The translations under genes were made by a program, and so were the position numbers. Source: Hemibagrus wyckioides (Eukaryota > Chordata > Actinopteri > Siluriformes > Bagridae). Taken from it: 64,000 nucleotides of DNA. The DNA lies in the NCBI RefSeq assembly GCF_019097595.1, contig NC_080712.1, positions 24,571,146 to 24,635,145 on the forward strand, read 5' to 3'. Numbering within the stretch: the first letter of the stretch is position 1; each line of letters starts with the position of its first letter. A model generated the notes under the pieces. That model was not told the origin of the DNA, searched no databases, and was given only the letters and a program-made list of their open reading frames with translations. This document shows, in pieces, positions 44,901 through 58,500 of the stretch.

Positions 44901-47900
44901 TCCACTAACAGCCTCATCCACGGGCTTGTGTATTGGAGTAGCCAAATAGTCCAAATCGAAGTTCTTCCCAAGATATTGTTATTTTTGAAATGGTTCATTT
45001 CATGTTTTTTTGTCACTGTGCATTTAATTATGTCGAAAAGTCATATCAATTTCAAAATCTCTCAAAATAGTTTGATTCCCAGATACAGCAGTAATAATTG
45101 CACATGAAATGAAGTCCCTTGTCTCTGTTACGTCTAACTCTTTCCCAAGCCAATGTGAAAGGACCATTTGCACATAGGAACTGAGTATGGTGAGAATAGA
45201 GGTTATTCACACCTTGCTGGCAGTAGGGGCTTAGGGGACTTTACACTGCTGTTAGGACACAGCCTCTGGTATGACAACCCAACAATGCTGAAACCCAGTA
45301 ACACTTTGTACCTCTTTGCCATTCCTACTTTATCTGCATAATATTAGCAGAAAAAGGACTTTTGATCAAAATAAAAGAACCCCATCACCCACATAAAGTG
45401 GCTGCCCTCACACCGCTCTGGCTACAGTGGGTCTATTATCACCTTTCTGCTTAATTAGAGTCTTTATTAGAGCAACTTGCAGGACAACATGCAATCTGGC
45501 GGCTCCTCTTTGGGGAGAGTGAAGAGTGGCAGGCCGCTGTTTGACACGGTTCTGTGAAAGGGAAGCCCTGGGACTTATCAAAGAGAACTGTGATGTGACA
45601 CTTACCTGCCTGCGGAGCAGGGAGTCCATTTTACTGCTCAGTTAACTGGTTCATCAGCAGGATACACCTTGTGCTTGTATTACAGGAGCTCTCCATAAAA
45701 TTGTGCTTTGGTTAACGGGAGGTAAGCTGGGCCTAATATTTCATACCTGTGTAGACATTCTGAGTGGCAAGACTGAGAATTACTGTTAAAACCTGAATCA
45801 AGCGAGCACAAAATTTTCCATATTTCACCATGATTCTGGTTCACTATGATGCAACTGAATAACACTCTCTCTACAGAAAGGAAAATGCAACAATACATCT
45901 TTGACATATGGCAACTAAATGACGTGATTTATTTTCATTCAATGAAGCCAGAAAGGAATTAAAATAATCAAAAGTATTCATCCCATACAGCACACACTGT
46001 GTAGTGTAAGCATGGGAGTGTTATTTCTTTTGAAGTGATGCCGACACAGACGTCTGTCTGCTTTCTGCAGCTGTAGTACAAGAGGTGTTTGCCTTTGTCT
46101 TTTTGCAAAGACGATGTTCTTGGTCCAAAAAAATTGTTACTAAAATTTGCATCACAGTAGAGAAAAAGTTAAGCAGCTTTTGCTGATCCCTGCACTCACA
46201 CTTCCCATTCTCACCTCTCACCATTCTCTCCAGCGTCGCTGTAAGATCAAGGTAACACCTCTATTCAGTCCAGACCCATAGAGCCTGGCTTTGTGAAACA
46301 TGGACAGCGCTAATGTGGCATCAAAGCTATTTACTGCTTCTGAGCACAGGATCAAAGAGTTGGGCTTTGAAAAAGCAGCTTCCTTAAGATTTATTGTGAA
46401 AAGACCCAGGAATGGGTTACCTGAGTGAGGCCCAGGCAACTCATGGAGAGGCAGAACAGAAACGTTACCCTCCCACTCTCCAGCCTTAACATGCATGTGA
46501 TTGACATCAGATCAGAGGAAATGCATGGCTTTTCCAGGTACCATCTGTGGGACATTAGTGCGTTGCTGCAAACTTCTGCCAAGTCAAGCATGGAGGGAAT
46601 TGAACTTTCCAAAGGAGGCTCATGGGACACCTGCAGAGGGTGGGAAAGCCATACAGAGTACAGAAGAAGACCTACACACTGGCTTGGTCTTTAAAATGTA
46701 CATGTAATTTGTGGTAATTGGACACTGCTGAGATGGTTGTTCCTTGGTCCAGGAGGGGGTGACTCCTGTGCTAACTACAAAGCCATATGCTGTCTCACAG
46801 CTCTTCTACATAGCTGCTTAAAATGTGCTAAATGATCACAGGATCTGCTGGACCCGCCACAGTTTCAGCAGGTTCCAGATGTCCACTGAGGTCCATGCAA
46901 TAAGTCAGTTCCCAAATCATACTGAAAAAAGAACATAACAAGAGCTAATGGTTCAGCAAGTCCAGTTCAGAGTAGCATAAATCTTTCACAGATAAAAGCC
47001 CCTGAATTTTATCTGTCGCCATATGTTATCACGGGTAATTGGGGATTCAAAAAGGTAAAAGAGGTCACATTCTAAATCTTTGCTAAGATTTCCATAAAAC
47101 AGAATAGGTTTGTATAGTTGAGATCTACTTTATGTCAGGCCATTATAGAGCAAAAAACTTTAACAGTTACTTTGCTGAGGATAATTCAGAAGTATGTTCA
47201 GGGTAGCAGTTCAGTCTTAGAAAACATAACCAAACAAATGTTTGTCAGTTAAAAATGAATGAACACATGTTTGATTAAGAACACCAAATCAATAAAATAT
47301 ATATTTTCAGATAAACTAACACTGAAGAAATCTAACAAGCATGTCTAAGGCCTCTTGAAGACAACCAGTGGCATGTCAAGTGAAAAACAACATGAATTCT
47401 TGCCATCTGCTACAATTTCAGAGTGGATACCAAAACAAATTTTCTACAAGAGGTCAATCTTTAAATAGTAATGCTTTATTTTTAAAAACAGGAATTGAGA
47501 CTGTGCCTGAGTTGTCAGGAATAACGCAACCCAAATGTCAGTGCACTGATGCGAGAGGGGCGTGCCGAAATGAGACGATAATAAGAGGCTGTCGAGGTTT
47601 CAACACCATTTTTCCCTTCTTGGTCCTTTTTTTATTGTCTTTTATTGTCCTGTTGGTTGCCTTTAGAGGCTCACATTAAAATATATTTGGATCATCAGCA
47701 ACAGCCTCTCTCAAATGTGGGAAAAAATAAAACTGGTTTTGATTTGCTGCTCTAGTAGGGCGTTGTAGACGGTGGTGGTAGCGGTGGTGGGTTGGGGGGG
47801 TTTTGGGGGGGTGGTTTGGCCACTGCATGCAATATGTGAGGTTTCTCTCTCTCTCCTTTTGTTTTCTGAGACACCACTTTTTCAGCTGTGACTGGACTCA

Positions 47901-48880
47901 CAGGCTCCAGTAAATCACAACTCAGCTAAATTTAATTCTAAGCTTGTGTGGGGATTCATGTTTGCTATTTTGGCAGTGTTTAAATCATTTCTAGAAGAGG
48001 GGAGTGGGATTTTTCCTACTAGAAAAAGACACCCACGAGACAACCCTGAATTATTAAAGTATAAAAGTGAAGCTACTGAGCATGTCTAGATTACTTGTGT
48101 CAGTTAAATATATACAGATGTGTGTGTGTGTGTGTGTGTCAGTGGAAATATAGTCATAAAATGATTAAATATTTTTGAAAGGAATAAACTGGGGAAAAAA
48201 GTTTGTTTTCAGTAAATATGCACATTTTTGTACAGGATTTGTGTCATTTAAATAGTTCACAGTGAGTTTTGCTGTGAATGCTAGATATTAAGTAAAAAAG
48301 AGCCCAGAGGATCATCATTCTGCGGACTGTTAACCGGTTATTTGAGATTATTAGAGATCCATAGCACAATGCTTTGAGCGTACTTGTGCCATATATATAT
48401 ATATATACACATAAAATTTCCCATTTTAGAGGAAATTGTTGTCGACCACATGCACTTGTGGCAGTGGATGTCAATCACAGCTTTTGTTTCAGTCACCCAA
48501 AGTTCAGGACAATCTACATTGGGAACTAGGAGACAGCCTGGAGCTGTGAGCATCCAGTCCAGTATTCTGTCAGTTTTACAATAACACTCATTATGGTCCA
48601 CAATGAAGAAGAGTGGTGTAAATTCCTCAGTGCAGTGGAAGCATCAAATTCCACCAACCAGTCTTTAGCATTAACAAGCTGGAATTCCTGCTTCACTTAG
48701 CCCACGTGCACATACACTTAGACTATGACAGCTTCAACCACAGTTTACACAAACTAAATAATCCAAAGAAATATCACATTACACCAGGCTTGTGTAGAAT
48801 TTTATGGGAGATCTAAGTGAAAACGTACAAATAAATGTAAAGATTTAAAAGAACAAAAACAAACAAAATTAGCTAGCAGT
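41906..48880. other. Long non-coding stretch, possible regulatory blocks
   Basis: No supported exon. Simple repeats: (CA)n ~43,181-43,203, poly-T/(TA)n ~44,080-44,100, (TG)n 48,119-48,140, (TA)n ~48,393-48,410. Compositionally distinct, possibly conserved blocks: ~43,560-44,060, ~44,540-44,930, ~45,170-45,660 (including tgcttaattagagtctttat), ~46,430-46,700 and ~47,510-47,610. These are guesses from texture only. A G-run-rich stretch lies at 47,757-47,821. Confidence 0.3.
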
Positions 48881-48882
48881 AG

Positions 48883-48990
48883 AAACAGGCAGTGGTAGCA
48901 CAGTTAAATGCTGGTCTCATGATTTTCAGAAGGTCCTGAGTTTAAATCCCAGCATTGCCCCAGTGGACCCTTAACCTTTGTCTGCTCAGC
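48883..48990 (+). mobile_element. tRNA-derived SINE
   Basis: Starts with a tRNA-like head: A-box-type 'ggtagcacagttaaatgctg' and B-box-type 'ggtcctgagtttaaatccc', followed by 'cagtggacccttaacctttg'. Plus orientation. Confidence 0.6.
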
Positions 48991-51160
48991 TATTTGAAAT
49001 ATATCAATGTTATAAGACTTATTCTTTTCAACACAAATTGGAGCATGAACCTTCAGTCTTTTAACTAGTTATCTAATATCACCAAATGTAAAAGTCAGAA
49101 GCTGAAACAGTTTATATTTATGGTGATGACGTAAAACAAAGCTCTAAGACTGCCCTATGACATAATACTGTTACAGTGCTTATAAAGTTACGTTACTACA
49201 TGGCTTTGAAACTGATAACACATATTGTAGTCATTGGGCAGGGCTGAGAAGCAAGGATCAGTGAAGTAAATTCCAACCAGAAATGTCCAACAAGCATTCT
49301 ATCTGCCTGAGTGGAGCAGGCAGGAAGTGCACTCCCTTCCCTCTACATCCTTTCACGTCTGACTTCCACTTCCACACACTCCCCCTGTCCCCCTTTTGTC
49401 CTCTGGGTGCCTTCCTGATGTGGACGATTTGCACATTATGTTAGCAAATCATAACTGCTTTCCCCCATATCATTACAGTAAAGCTACTGCAGAGCAGCCT
49501 GCAATTTTACCACATCACCCATTTCTGTTTTAAATTATTCATGTATTTACCGGTCTTCACATTTTGATGTCAGTTAGAAGTACTGATGTTAGTGTACATA
49601 TTTAAAACTAGACCTACTCAAGACCTAGTGTCAAAACTTTACAGGTTTTACATTCTATTGTGTTGTAGCACTGTCAGCAAGTTTATGAGGCCATTTTTCA
49701 ATGTCACTTTAAAGACTGACATATGGCTAACAGGTCCAATAAAGAAGTATGGCTCCTTCAATCATTATCTTTCGTCTGTCAAACGAGAGTTGGTTAGATA
49801 GAGTTGAGTTGAAAAGAAGCAGACAGGTTGCAAGCATGGTCTTTGGGATTGAATTTCCACAGACGTTGGCTTCTCTCTTGGTTCTTTTGTTTGGCACTGC
49901 TGTTTCCCCTCATTTGTGGCCTGGATTTAACAGAAAAGTGGCAGTTATGAGCAAAGACATCAGACACCATCACCCTCAGAGCCATGTACAGTAGCCACAC
50001 AAAGAGCCGGCTGCTGAGGCCTCTGTCCTCAGGGAGGTCTGCCGTTGGTCGATACTCCTGGGAATTGTTCAGATGTAAACAATGATGTTATAAACTTCTG
50101 AATAAACTCTAGAAATGTGCAACAATTTGCTGCTTATTTGTTAATATTAGATTGTTAGAAGTAGATAAAAGTTATAATTAAACATATACAAAAAATCTTG
50201 TAGCTGTGTTCTATTTTTTGATTATTTGTTCTTTTATTTTTTTTATGCTTATATTATTATTTAATTCTATTTAACTCACATGCCTTTCATTCACGCATTC
50301 ATTCATACAATGCAAAGCACACTTTAAATTAAAGAAATAGATATCAGTACGGAATCACTTGAAATTGAAAAAGGGTTAACTGGGATCAAGGCGATAACAC
50401 GAGTCAACAGCAAATTGTTGTGGCCCTCTTTTAGCTTCCTCTGTTGGTCAGAATTGTATGAAGAGTTTCTGTACAACACAAAGAAAGACGTTAAAAAAGG
50501 AAGAAAAAGAAAAAAAAGAAAAAAGGGGGAAGCTCCTGCGGGAAACGTTTCCAAGGCCAGTTCACTGAATGGTCTGATCTCCATGGCAACAGGATCACTT
50601 CATCAGTTAGGAGGGAACAGATGGTGGCTGTGCAACAGGCAGCATATGTTGCAATGAGCACAGGCCATTCCTACAGATGGAGGGTGGGGAGGAGGTCACC
50701 TCTGAAACATAACCTGACATTTCCTCCTCATTTGGAGTTATATTGTTACGAATCACAAAGAGAGATTATCCTGCATCAGTGAATGGCTGTGCAAAAATCT
50801 CTTTAAAGGTAAATTACTAACAACCCCTAGCAATTTTTCCACTAGCCTCAGCCAGGCTGTGTGAGCAAGCTGTATTTTATCCCACAGGCTGGGAAAGAGG
50901 TGGATTGCTTGCTCCGACTGATATATGTCTTGCTCCCGAAGGAATAGTTCCATGACATCCTTGAGGAGGTGGGGCTCAATTTTTGAATGTTACATAGCTG
51001 CACACACAGCAAAAGGTCACTGGAGATGGCATTTAAAGTCAGTTTATTTCAATTATAGACTTTTTTTTTTGTTATTGTTAAGCAGTAACTAATTTTAGGG
51101 GAAAGTCATAAAGGACTATAGCATGAAACACTATAACAACAATAATAACAACAATGATAT
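48991..51160. other. Non-coding stretch, nothing firmly recognised
   Basis: Higher-complexity blocks at ~49,240-49,480, ~49,840-50,060 and ~50,520-50,720 might be conserved elements. No supported exon. Confidence 0.3.
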
Positions 51161-51164
51161 ATAA

Positions 51165-51345
51165 AAAATGTTTATTTGTTACATATACATTACAGCACAG
51201 TGAAATGCTTTTCTATACATATCTCATGAAGCTGGTATCAAAGCACAGTGTCAGCCATGATGTCCTGGAGCAGAGAGGGTTAGTGGCAGCTTGGAGGTGC
51301 TGGTCAGTAACCCAGAACCTTAACCATTGAGACTACCACTGTTAA
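51165..51345 (-). mobile_element. tRNA-derived SINE
   Basis: Carries 'acagcacagtgaaatgcttt', 'tcagccatgatgtcctggag' and, at the right end, the reversed tRNA-like head 'cagtaacccagaaccttaac cattgag'. Minus orientation, slightly shortened. Confidence 0.6.
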
Positions 51346-51429
51346 TAACAACAACAAGAACATACAATGTATTAAATAATACATACAATAATATTAATAA
51401 TATTAACAATAACGCATATCAGTACACAT

Positions 51430-51770
51430 AATTGCACTATTGCATTACTGTTCATGCAAACTCACACTTCTGTATACAATATTATATTCATTCTAGATTG
51501 TGTACATACTTTATATCTGTATATATATGTTTGGACAGTCGCTTTCACTTTTACATTCTAAACTGTACTACTTCTCATGCAAAGTCACTTTCTGTATACA
51601 GTATTTATTTAATTTATTCTAGTTTTATTCTAAAACTGTATACACATTTCATATCTGTGTATATGTTCGCACCTGACACCAAGACAAATTCCTAGTACTG
51701 TAAAGTGCTCTTTGCTGACCCTTTGCTGGACCTGGCAATAAAACTTTTTCTGATTCTGATTCCGATAACA
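51430..51770 (+). mobile_element. 5'-truncated LINE, 3' UTR only
   Basis: Matches the 3' UTR of the LINE at 57,180-58,500: 'atgtttggacagtcgctttc', 'atgttcgcacctgacaccaa', 'tagtactgtaaagtgctctt', ending 'caataaaactttttctgatt' plus a short ctgatt repeat. Typical dead-on-arrival copy. Confidence 0.8.
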
Positions 51771-51944
51771 CCCCGAACAGTGGGGTTACAACAGCAGAAA
51801 ATCACTCCTGTCAGGAATGTGAAGCTGAAACTGGACAAAAAACAGGTGATGTTTTTCATCTTCAACTTCATATTCATGTTCTGAGATTTCTGACAGGAAT
51901 AGAACACAATGTGCATTTTGAGATGCTTTACTGCTTACCATGGT
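51771..51944. other. Short spacer
   Basis: Nothing recognised. Confidence 0.4.
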
Positions 51945-52150
51945 TTTAAAGTGTGGTTAATTTGAGTTTCAGTAGACCTCCTGTCAGCTTTAACCAGTCT
52001 GGCCATTCTCCTCTGCCCTCTCTCATCACAAGCTTTTCTGGCCACAGAGCCACTGCACACTGCTTTTTTTTTTCACGAAATCTAGAGATTGCCATATGTA
52101 AAAACCCCAGGAGATCAGCATTTTCTGAAATACTCAAACCAATAGTGGCT
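51945..52150 (-). repeat. Interspersed teleost repeat
   Basis: Text 'cagtctggccattctcctct', 'cacagagccactgcacactg' and 'ccaggagatcagcattttct gaaatactcaaacc' is a widespread fish repeat. An antisense frame (FREKKKQCAVALWPEK) is seen but is not a host gene. Confidence 0.5.
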
Positions 52151-53640
52151 GGTGGTTTAACATTTGATCATTATAACAACAGGATCATTTAAAGGCTTTG
52201 CTGTATGATGCATTGTACAAAAGTCTTAAGATCATACAAAAGAAATGCTAATTCATAGATACCTTCAAAACAATGAAATTAAATATTTCTGCATTCATTA
52301 AAGTATAGTATAAAGAGCATAAAGAAAAATATTGCATAAAGAGCAGTGAACAGTAATAACAAACAAACAAACAAACAAACAAAAAAGGTACCAGGTACCA
52401 TTTGTGGAGCTATAAGGAAACTGGAAAATAAGTTTTACTGAGCACCTTGAGACATATCTTCTTTTCCTGGAGACTTTGCCTGTCACACTTGCTTTATATT
52501 TTTGTCTGAAAAGCGGTGATATGTTGCTTTCTTGACAGACATACAAACATCTTTTTCTGTAACATTTATTTTTTATAAGAAATGTAATGTTTGGAAATGT
52601 ACAGACTCAATAATGCACAAGTCATAAATAAAACACATCTAACAAATTTGTGCAAAAAAAAACAACCAAAAAAAAAAAAAACTGCACCATATCTTCAGAT
52701 GATATCAGAAGATATTTTAATACATTTTAGTACGTTCCCAGATGTTTGCATCTGTTAATAAAGTAGGGCTTCCTCATCTCTTTTCTTTTTAAATCTCAAT
52801 ATAACCAGTGTAAAATAGTGTATATTCTCTGTAAAGTAATATTGACCAAACCCCATTACTCACAGAACTGCAGAGAGTAACAGAGGAATGGCTGAGCTGA
52901 AGCCCGGCCCTGCTTATGATCACTGAACTGCTGAGAGGAAAACATGAAGTGGCAATGTTTAAGTAATGTGATTCTTACATAAAGACATAAAGCGTTTTTG
53001 GCCAGCTAGAGCACCAGGCACTACTGAAACAGTCAACAGTGAAGTTATTTTTGCCCTCAGTTGTCTGTTTTCCTCGGTTGTGTTTTGTGTAATTTTGAGA
53101 ATCCACATACAATTATGGCAGACGCAGAAATGGGCCCGGTTCCTGGGTTTAACAGTCCTCTATTTATAGCTGCAACCATAAATATCAGGGGCTCTGTGTA
53201 GTCACAACAGTCCTGTATTTTTAGAGGTTTTGTAAAGTGACAAAAATATCCCTGATAATATGCAAAACTGCTTCAAAATCTGAACAATGGATTCTGCTGC
53301 ATCCCTACCTGATACTAATTTTAAACAAGCTCTTCTTGGCATGAGGAAATGATTACAGTTCTTTCAAGACAGTACCAGAGTGTAATTTTAAACTATGGAA
53401 TGACTTTGTGTTTTGCTCATAAGACCAAGTCTTTGGAAGGAGGTTATTATTACAGAAACAGATCAGACTATCTATAATTACCCTCATTACATCAAGTAAA
53501 CTCTTCTATATCCTTATGTTGTTGGCAAATATCTTTTCCATTCACCCTCTACTGCATTACTGAGATGCACCAGCCAACTGACCAATGTAGGGTACTTAGC
53601 TTGATTAAAAAATAAATAGATAAATAAAAGAAAAAGGCCT
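52151..53640. other. Intergenic or intronic, nothing recognised
   Basis: (CAAA)n at ~52,360-52,385 and an A-run at ~52,655-52,680. No supported exon. Confidence 0.4.
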
Positions 53641-53651
53641 AGCTTGCATTT

Positions 53652-53923
53652 GTGGCTTCTTTGAGCCAACAATTCTATCCCTTTATAAAGGAAACAGAGA
53701 TGAGTATGTGCCAAAGTCTGGGTTCCTGTGGCAGAGCCCACCCCACCCCAAGTGCACAGAGTCTGCTGCACAACAAACGCTCAGATCCCCACTACAGCTA
53801 TAGTGATGACTACCTCTCACCACTGATCCCCTGCACCAGATCCCCCACTCACGCCCACTCCAGCCACAACCCACTAGGCTATGACCACAGCGCCATGGGC
53901 ACAGAGTCTATATTTACCGTACG
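53652..53923 (+). CDS. Possible exon, unidentified
   Basis: Plus-strand frame open for ~90 codons with low-bias, protein-like content: AHPTPSAQSLLHNKRSDPHY, then SYSDDYLSPLIPCTRSPTHA and GYDHSAMGTESIFT. A possible acceptor is TCTGGGTTCCTGTGGCAG (~53,735). The donor would be ACC|GTACGA (~53,921), which is weak. Ser/His/Pro-rich, like the cytoplasmic tail of a neuronal surface or scaffold protein, but not identified. A (CA)n run directly follows. Confidence 0.3.
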
Positions 53924-53925
53924 AG

Positions 53926-53962
53926 CACACACACACGCACACACGCGTGCACACACATATAC
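53926..53962. repeat. (CA)n-type microsatellite
   Basis: Imperfect acacacgc/acacat repeats. Confidence 0.8.
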
Positions 53963-55130
53963 ACATGCTAAAAGTGAACCGATAAAAAGAAGATTATGGT
54001 TCTGGGTTGCTAATTTTGACCCATACAAACTATAATTAAGCTGACATTCCATTGTTGTATTGCTAATTTTGCCTTATGCCTCAAAAAAAGACCTAAGCTG
54101 CATGCAAGGCCACCAGGAAATGATTAAATAGAACAAAACAGTAAATGATCAGGATTTGTTTGGAAAATAGAACAGTACTGGCCCTGGTAGTGAAATGTAA
54201 AACTCGCACTACTGCAAGAGAATGATCTCTTAGATTAGTTCTACAAATACATGACCCTAATAGGAGGATCACATCATTTTTATTATATACACATCATTAT
54301 CATCTTTATTAACAAAAGACCTCAATTCCAGTGTTGTTTCTTCATAAATTAGCTCAAACTGCATCACTTTCTGTTCTCTATTAAGTTTCTACATTTTTAT
54401 TAAGCTTTTCAAAGTAGATCCAAAAATCCACTCTTTTGTCATGGATAGTTTTTTGTCATTGATTCCACTTCCTGCTATTTCTACATGCTTCACACATGCC
54501 AAGGTCAAGGAGTGTGTTTGTATAGCTCTGTTTTTCATTCCAGCAGGGGCTTCATTTTCTGTAGATGAGAGGAAGAACTGTGGAACTTTCTCCATATCCT
54601 ATTTCCTCTCTGGACTGTTTAAGAAATCCCAGCAGTGCCACTGTTTCATGGCCTCATGGGCAGAGGGAAGAGCAGCCCAGACATGTTCATATACTGAGTA
54701 ATAAACTGCATTCTAGTAATGATATTTTGGCCAATAGACTGCAAATAGTCTGCTTATGTTGAACAATCTTTGATCATCATTACTAATTAATTGTATTACA
54801 TGCAGTGTTTGACTCTGTGTATCCTGGTCAAAGGACAGATGCACTGAAAACAAAACACAAAGCACAAAGCATGACAACCACCATAAAGGTGATCTATTTT
54901 CAAAATTCTATAATGTGTATTATTATTTAACACATCCATCACCACCAGTTTATCATCTATCTTCTGAAAGAAAAAAGCTTTAAAAAATATAACAGAAATG
55001 GGACATGTACAAGCCAGGATGGATTTATACATGTAAATAAGTAGTTAAAAATAACTTTGTTTTGTATTACTTAAAAAATCCCATAAAAATATGAACAGTT
55101 TTGTGAAACTCTGAAAACACTCTATCATTA
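53963..55130. other. Intergenic or intronic, nothing recognised
   Basis: AT-rich; no supported exon or repeat family. Confidence 0.4.
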
Positions 55131-56220
55131 TAACACAGAGTTGAGGTGCACCTTATTTCTATTGACATTTTCTACCAATCAAAGTTCACCTGATTCAGTT
55201 GAATGGATATGAAATAGACACATCTGTTTCTAAAAACCCCATAGCTAACAGTGCATGTCAGAGCGAGCCATAAGGTCAAAGGAAATGTCCATAGCTTGTG
55301 TTACTGCACAGGTGGGGAATGGGACCAAAAGATTCCTGCAGTTTTAAAGACCATGCAAGATCCGGTAGGCTCCATCATTCTTTATTTAATGGAATATGTG
55401 AGAAAGCACCAGGTCTCACAGGGAGGTGACCAAGAAGAAGCCCTAAAGCATGATGTTGCCACCACTATGCTGCACCATGTGTATGGTGATCTTTAGCTGA
55501 TGTGCTTTTCTTTGCACCAAAATTCCTTTTGAAATTATGGAATCATACCTTTTGGAATTGTTCCAATCAGACCATAACACATTTTGGCACATGGTTTGAA
55601 AGGATTTAGTTGAGCTTAGACAATTTTAGTCTACTCCATATCCCAGACATTGCTGTCAAATGCAGAGATACTTCTTAGATATTCCTGCAGCTCCTTTAAA
55701 GTTGCTGTAAGTCTCTTGGCAGCCTCCCTGGTATATTTTAGTCCTGTCCTTGTATATATTTTAGAGAGACATCCTGTTCTGAGTGATGCCACTGTGCTGC
55801 TCCATTTTTTCTATTTGTTGATGATGGCCTTTACCGTGTTCCATGGTACATCCAATGTTTTGAAAACTTTTTTTTTTTTTTTTTTTTTAATTTCTCCTGA
55901 TTAATGACTTTCAACAAGTCAAGATAGTCTGAATGCTTTGCAAGCCTTTGTAAACCATGACTTCACAGAAGATATTTATTTGGGGCTCATCACAATTTAA
56001 TTGATGATAGCTGTATTACAAATACTTTGGAACATGTGATTGAATGTGATTGGTTCATTCTGAACACAGTCACATCCCCAAATTTAAAAGGGTGTGCACT
56101 TATGCAACCAGGTTGTAGACACTTTTTTATATTCCCCGTTTTCCTACAAAATGTTACTAATTGTTGTTCACTTAAATTGTATATGTTGTAATTTCACACG
56201 GAGGTTGGTACTGGGTAAAG
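55130..56220. mobile_element. Tc1/mariner-like remnant
   Basis: Landmarks of a Tc1-like element: 'caccttatttctattgacat', 'tcagagcgagccataaggtc aaaggaaatgtcc' (start of the transposase), 'catgatgttgccaccactat gctgcacc' and the terminal 'gtgcacttatgcaaccagg'. Reading frames are destroyed. Confidence 0.6.
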
Positions 56221-56695
56221 GGTAAATACTTGTTAATGTGATGTGCCAATATTTTGCAGATTAATGAGAAAAAAATATTTTACTGTATTTTTGGCTATAT
56301 CTTAAAATGATTTTAAAATTGGCCTCAACAACGATTATAAGGTTTTTTTTTTTTAAAGAATCCTTCTTTATTTAAATGAGATGTTAGTGTGTAAATGTGT
56401 TTTTGTTTCTTCCTAAATGTAACTAAATTATTTTATATAAAAACTCTAAAAATTACTTGTAATGGTTGGGTGGGTATATAGAAACAACTTCCACTCTTCT
56501 CTTTCTTCTCTATTCAAGAAGGAAGACTTGCACTCACTTATCAAACATCTGTTTGATTAAAATTTCCCCTAGAATAAGATATACTTAAAGTAATAAATCA
56601 CCTTAGGCTAATTAGTGCTACAGCTGAATATTTATCATTGTAGGTTTCTTGGCAAATATTTGACAGTTTGTTAGTGATGCATATCATTTACAAAA
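56221..56695. other. Spacer, nothing recognised
   Basis: AT-rich with a T-run at ~56,343. Confidence 0.4.
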
Positions 56696-57055
56696 GCTGT
56701 GTCCCAAATGAAGTATTTCTATTTGTACACTATTTACTCTACAGTCTAGTGTATGGATTTTAGTAGGGTAGTATCATCTGTAATGGAACACAAATGATTG
56801 CAAAAGACGTCAAACGCATATAAGGCAACATTGCTAGCTTTAACAGAATAGAGTGAAGTTTTTTTACTGTTGAAAAATAAATCACAACACATAAGCAAAG
56901 CTGCAACCATTCAGGTCCTGAATTGTCCAACATTCCACAGCACATCCAGGTACTTCTTTTTATTTCAGTGTAAACATGCTACTCACACTATTTATACTAC
57001 AAAATGGCATAGAATAGTACACAAGTATGCAATTCGGGATACACCAAAAGTGTTT
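56696..57055. mobile_element. MITE-like element, second copy
   Basis: Ends 'gctgtgtcccaaatgaagta' and 'aagtatgcaattcgggatac acca' resemble the element at 3,850-4,200; interior AT-rich, non-coding. Confidence 0.45.
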
Positions 57056-57179
57056 CTGTATCTTGGGCCCTAAGTACCATTTTTCTGCACAATTTCTTCT
57101 AATTATTTGAACCAGGGTTCAGAGATAAGAGCCAGGAAAACTCCAAAATATGCTGGGTAGTCCTATTTCAGGATTAGGA

Positions 57180-58500
57180 TGAAGAAATATGTCTTTACCC
57201 AATATGTTTAACACGATTGTCTCAGCTCTACTTAGAGACAAGCTCTCCTAGCTGAATGTGCCTGACTCCATGTGCAGTTGGATCACAGACTTCCTGACAG
57301 AGAGACGGCAGCTTGTGAGGCTAGGTAAGCATGTCTCTGACTCCCGGAACATCAGCACTGGATCCCCCCAAGGCTGTGTCCTTTCTCCTCTGCTATTCTC
57401 CCTATATACCAATGGCTGCACATCTGGTCACCAGTCTGTCAAACTCCTGAAGTTTGCTGATGACACCACCCTCATCGGCCTCATCTGTGACGGGGATGAG
57501 TCTGCCTACAGGAGTGAGATGGACCATCTGGTGTCATGGTGCAGCATGAACAACCTGGAGCTCAACTCTCTCAAGACAGAGGAGATGATAGTGGATTTCA
57601 GGAAGGACCCAGCCCCCCTCCCCCATCATCCTTTGTGACTCTTCAGTGACATCTGTCAAGTACTTCCGCTTCCTGGGCACCACCATCAACCAGGAGCTCA
57701 AGTGGGAGCAGAACATCAGCTCCCTCACCAAGAAGGCTCAGTAGAGGATGTATTTCCTGTGGCAGCTGAAAAAGTTTCTCCTCCCTGAGAAGATGCTGGT
57801 GAGCTTCTACACTGCAATCATCGAACCTATTCTCACATCCTCCATCACGGTCTGGTTTGCTGTAGCTACAGCCAGGGACAAGGCCAAGTAGCAGCGTGTC
57901 ATCCACTCTGCTGAGAAGGTAACCGGCTGCAGTCTCCCATCCCTCCTGGACCTGTACATCTCCAGGACCCGGAGACGTGCAGCCAAGATCGCAGCCAACC
58001 CCTCTCATCCCAGAAACAAACTTTTTCAGTCCCTCCCCTCTGGCAAGAGGCTCCAGTCCATCAGGACCAGGACCTCATGCCACAAGAACAGTTTCTTCCC
58101 CACTGCAGTCAGCCTGCTGAACAGTGCCTCACTTACCCCCAGATGACCCCCTCCCAACCCCTAAAAAACATATGGACAGTCATTTCCACATTCTAAATTG
58201 CACTACTGTTCATTCAAACTCACACTTTTGTACACAATATTTATTTCATTCCAGATTGACATCTGTATATATGTTTGGACAGTCACTCATTTTTTACATT
58301 CTAAATTGCACTACTTCTCATGCAAGTCACTTTATACAGTGTTTATTTAACTTATTCTAGCTCTTTTCTAAAATTGTGTACATTTGTACAGACATTTCAT
58401 ACCTGTGTATATGTTCGCACCTGACACTAAGACAAATTCCTAGTACTGTAAAGTGCTCTTTGCTGACCTGTTGCTGTACATGGCAATAAAACTTTTTCTG
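57180..58500 (+). mobile_element. LINE, 3' half with RT palm, pseudogenised
   Basis: Frame 57,258-57,638 has WITDFLTERRQLVRLG, STGSPQGCVLSPLLFSLYTN and LLKFADDTTLIG (the FADD catalytic box of non-LTR RT), then EEMIVDFRKDPAP. Later frames, broken by in-frame stops (for example 'cagtag' at 57,739 and 'aagtag' at 57,886), continue the C-terminal 'SITVWFAVATARDKAK' type region. The 3' UTR from ~58,140 ends in 'caataaaactttttctgatt ctga'. Rex/L2-like by motif. Confidence 0.9.
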
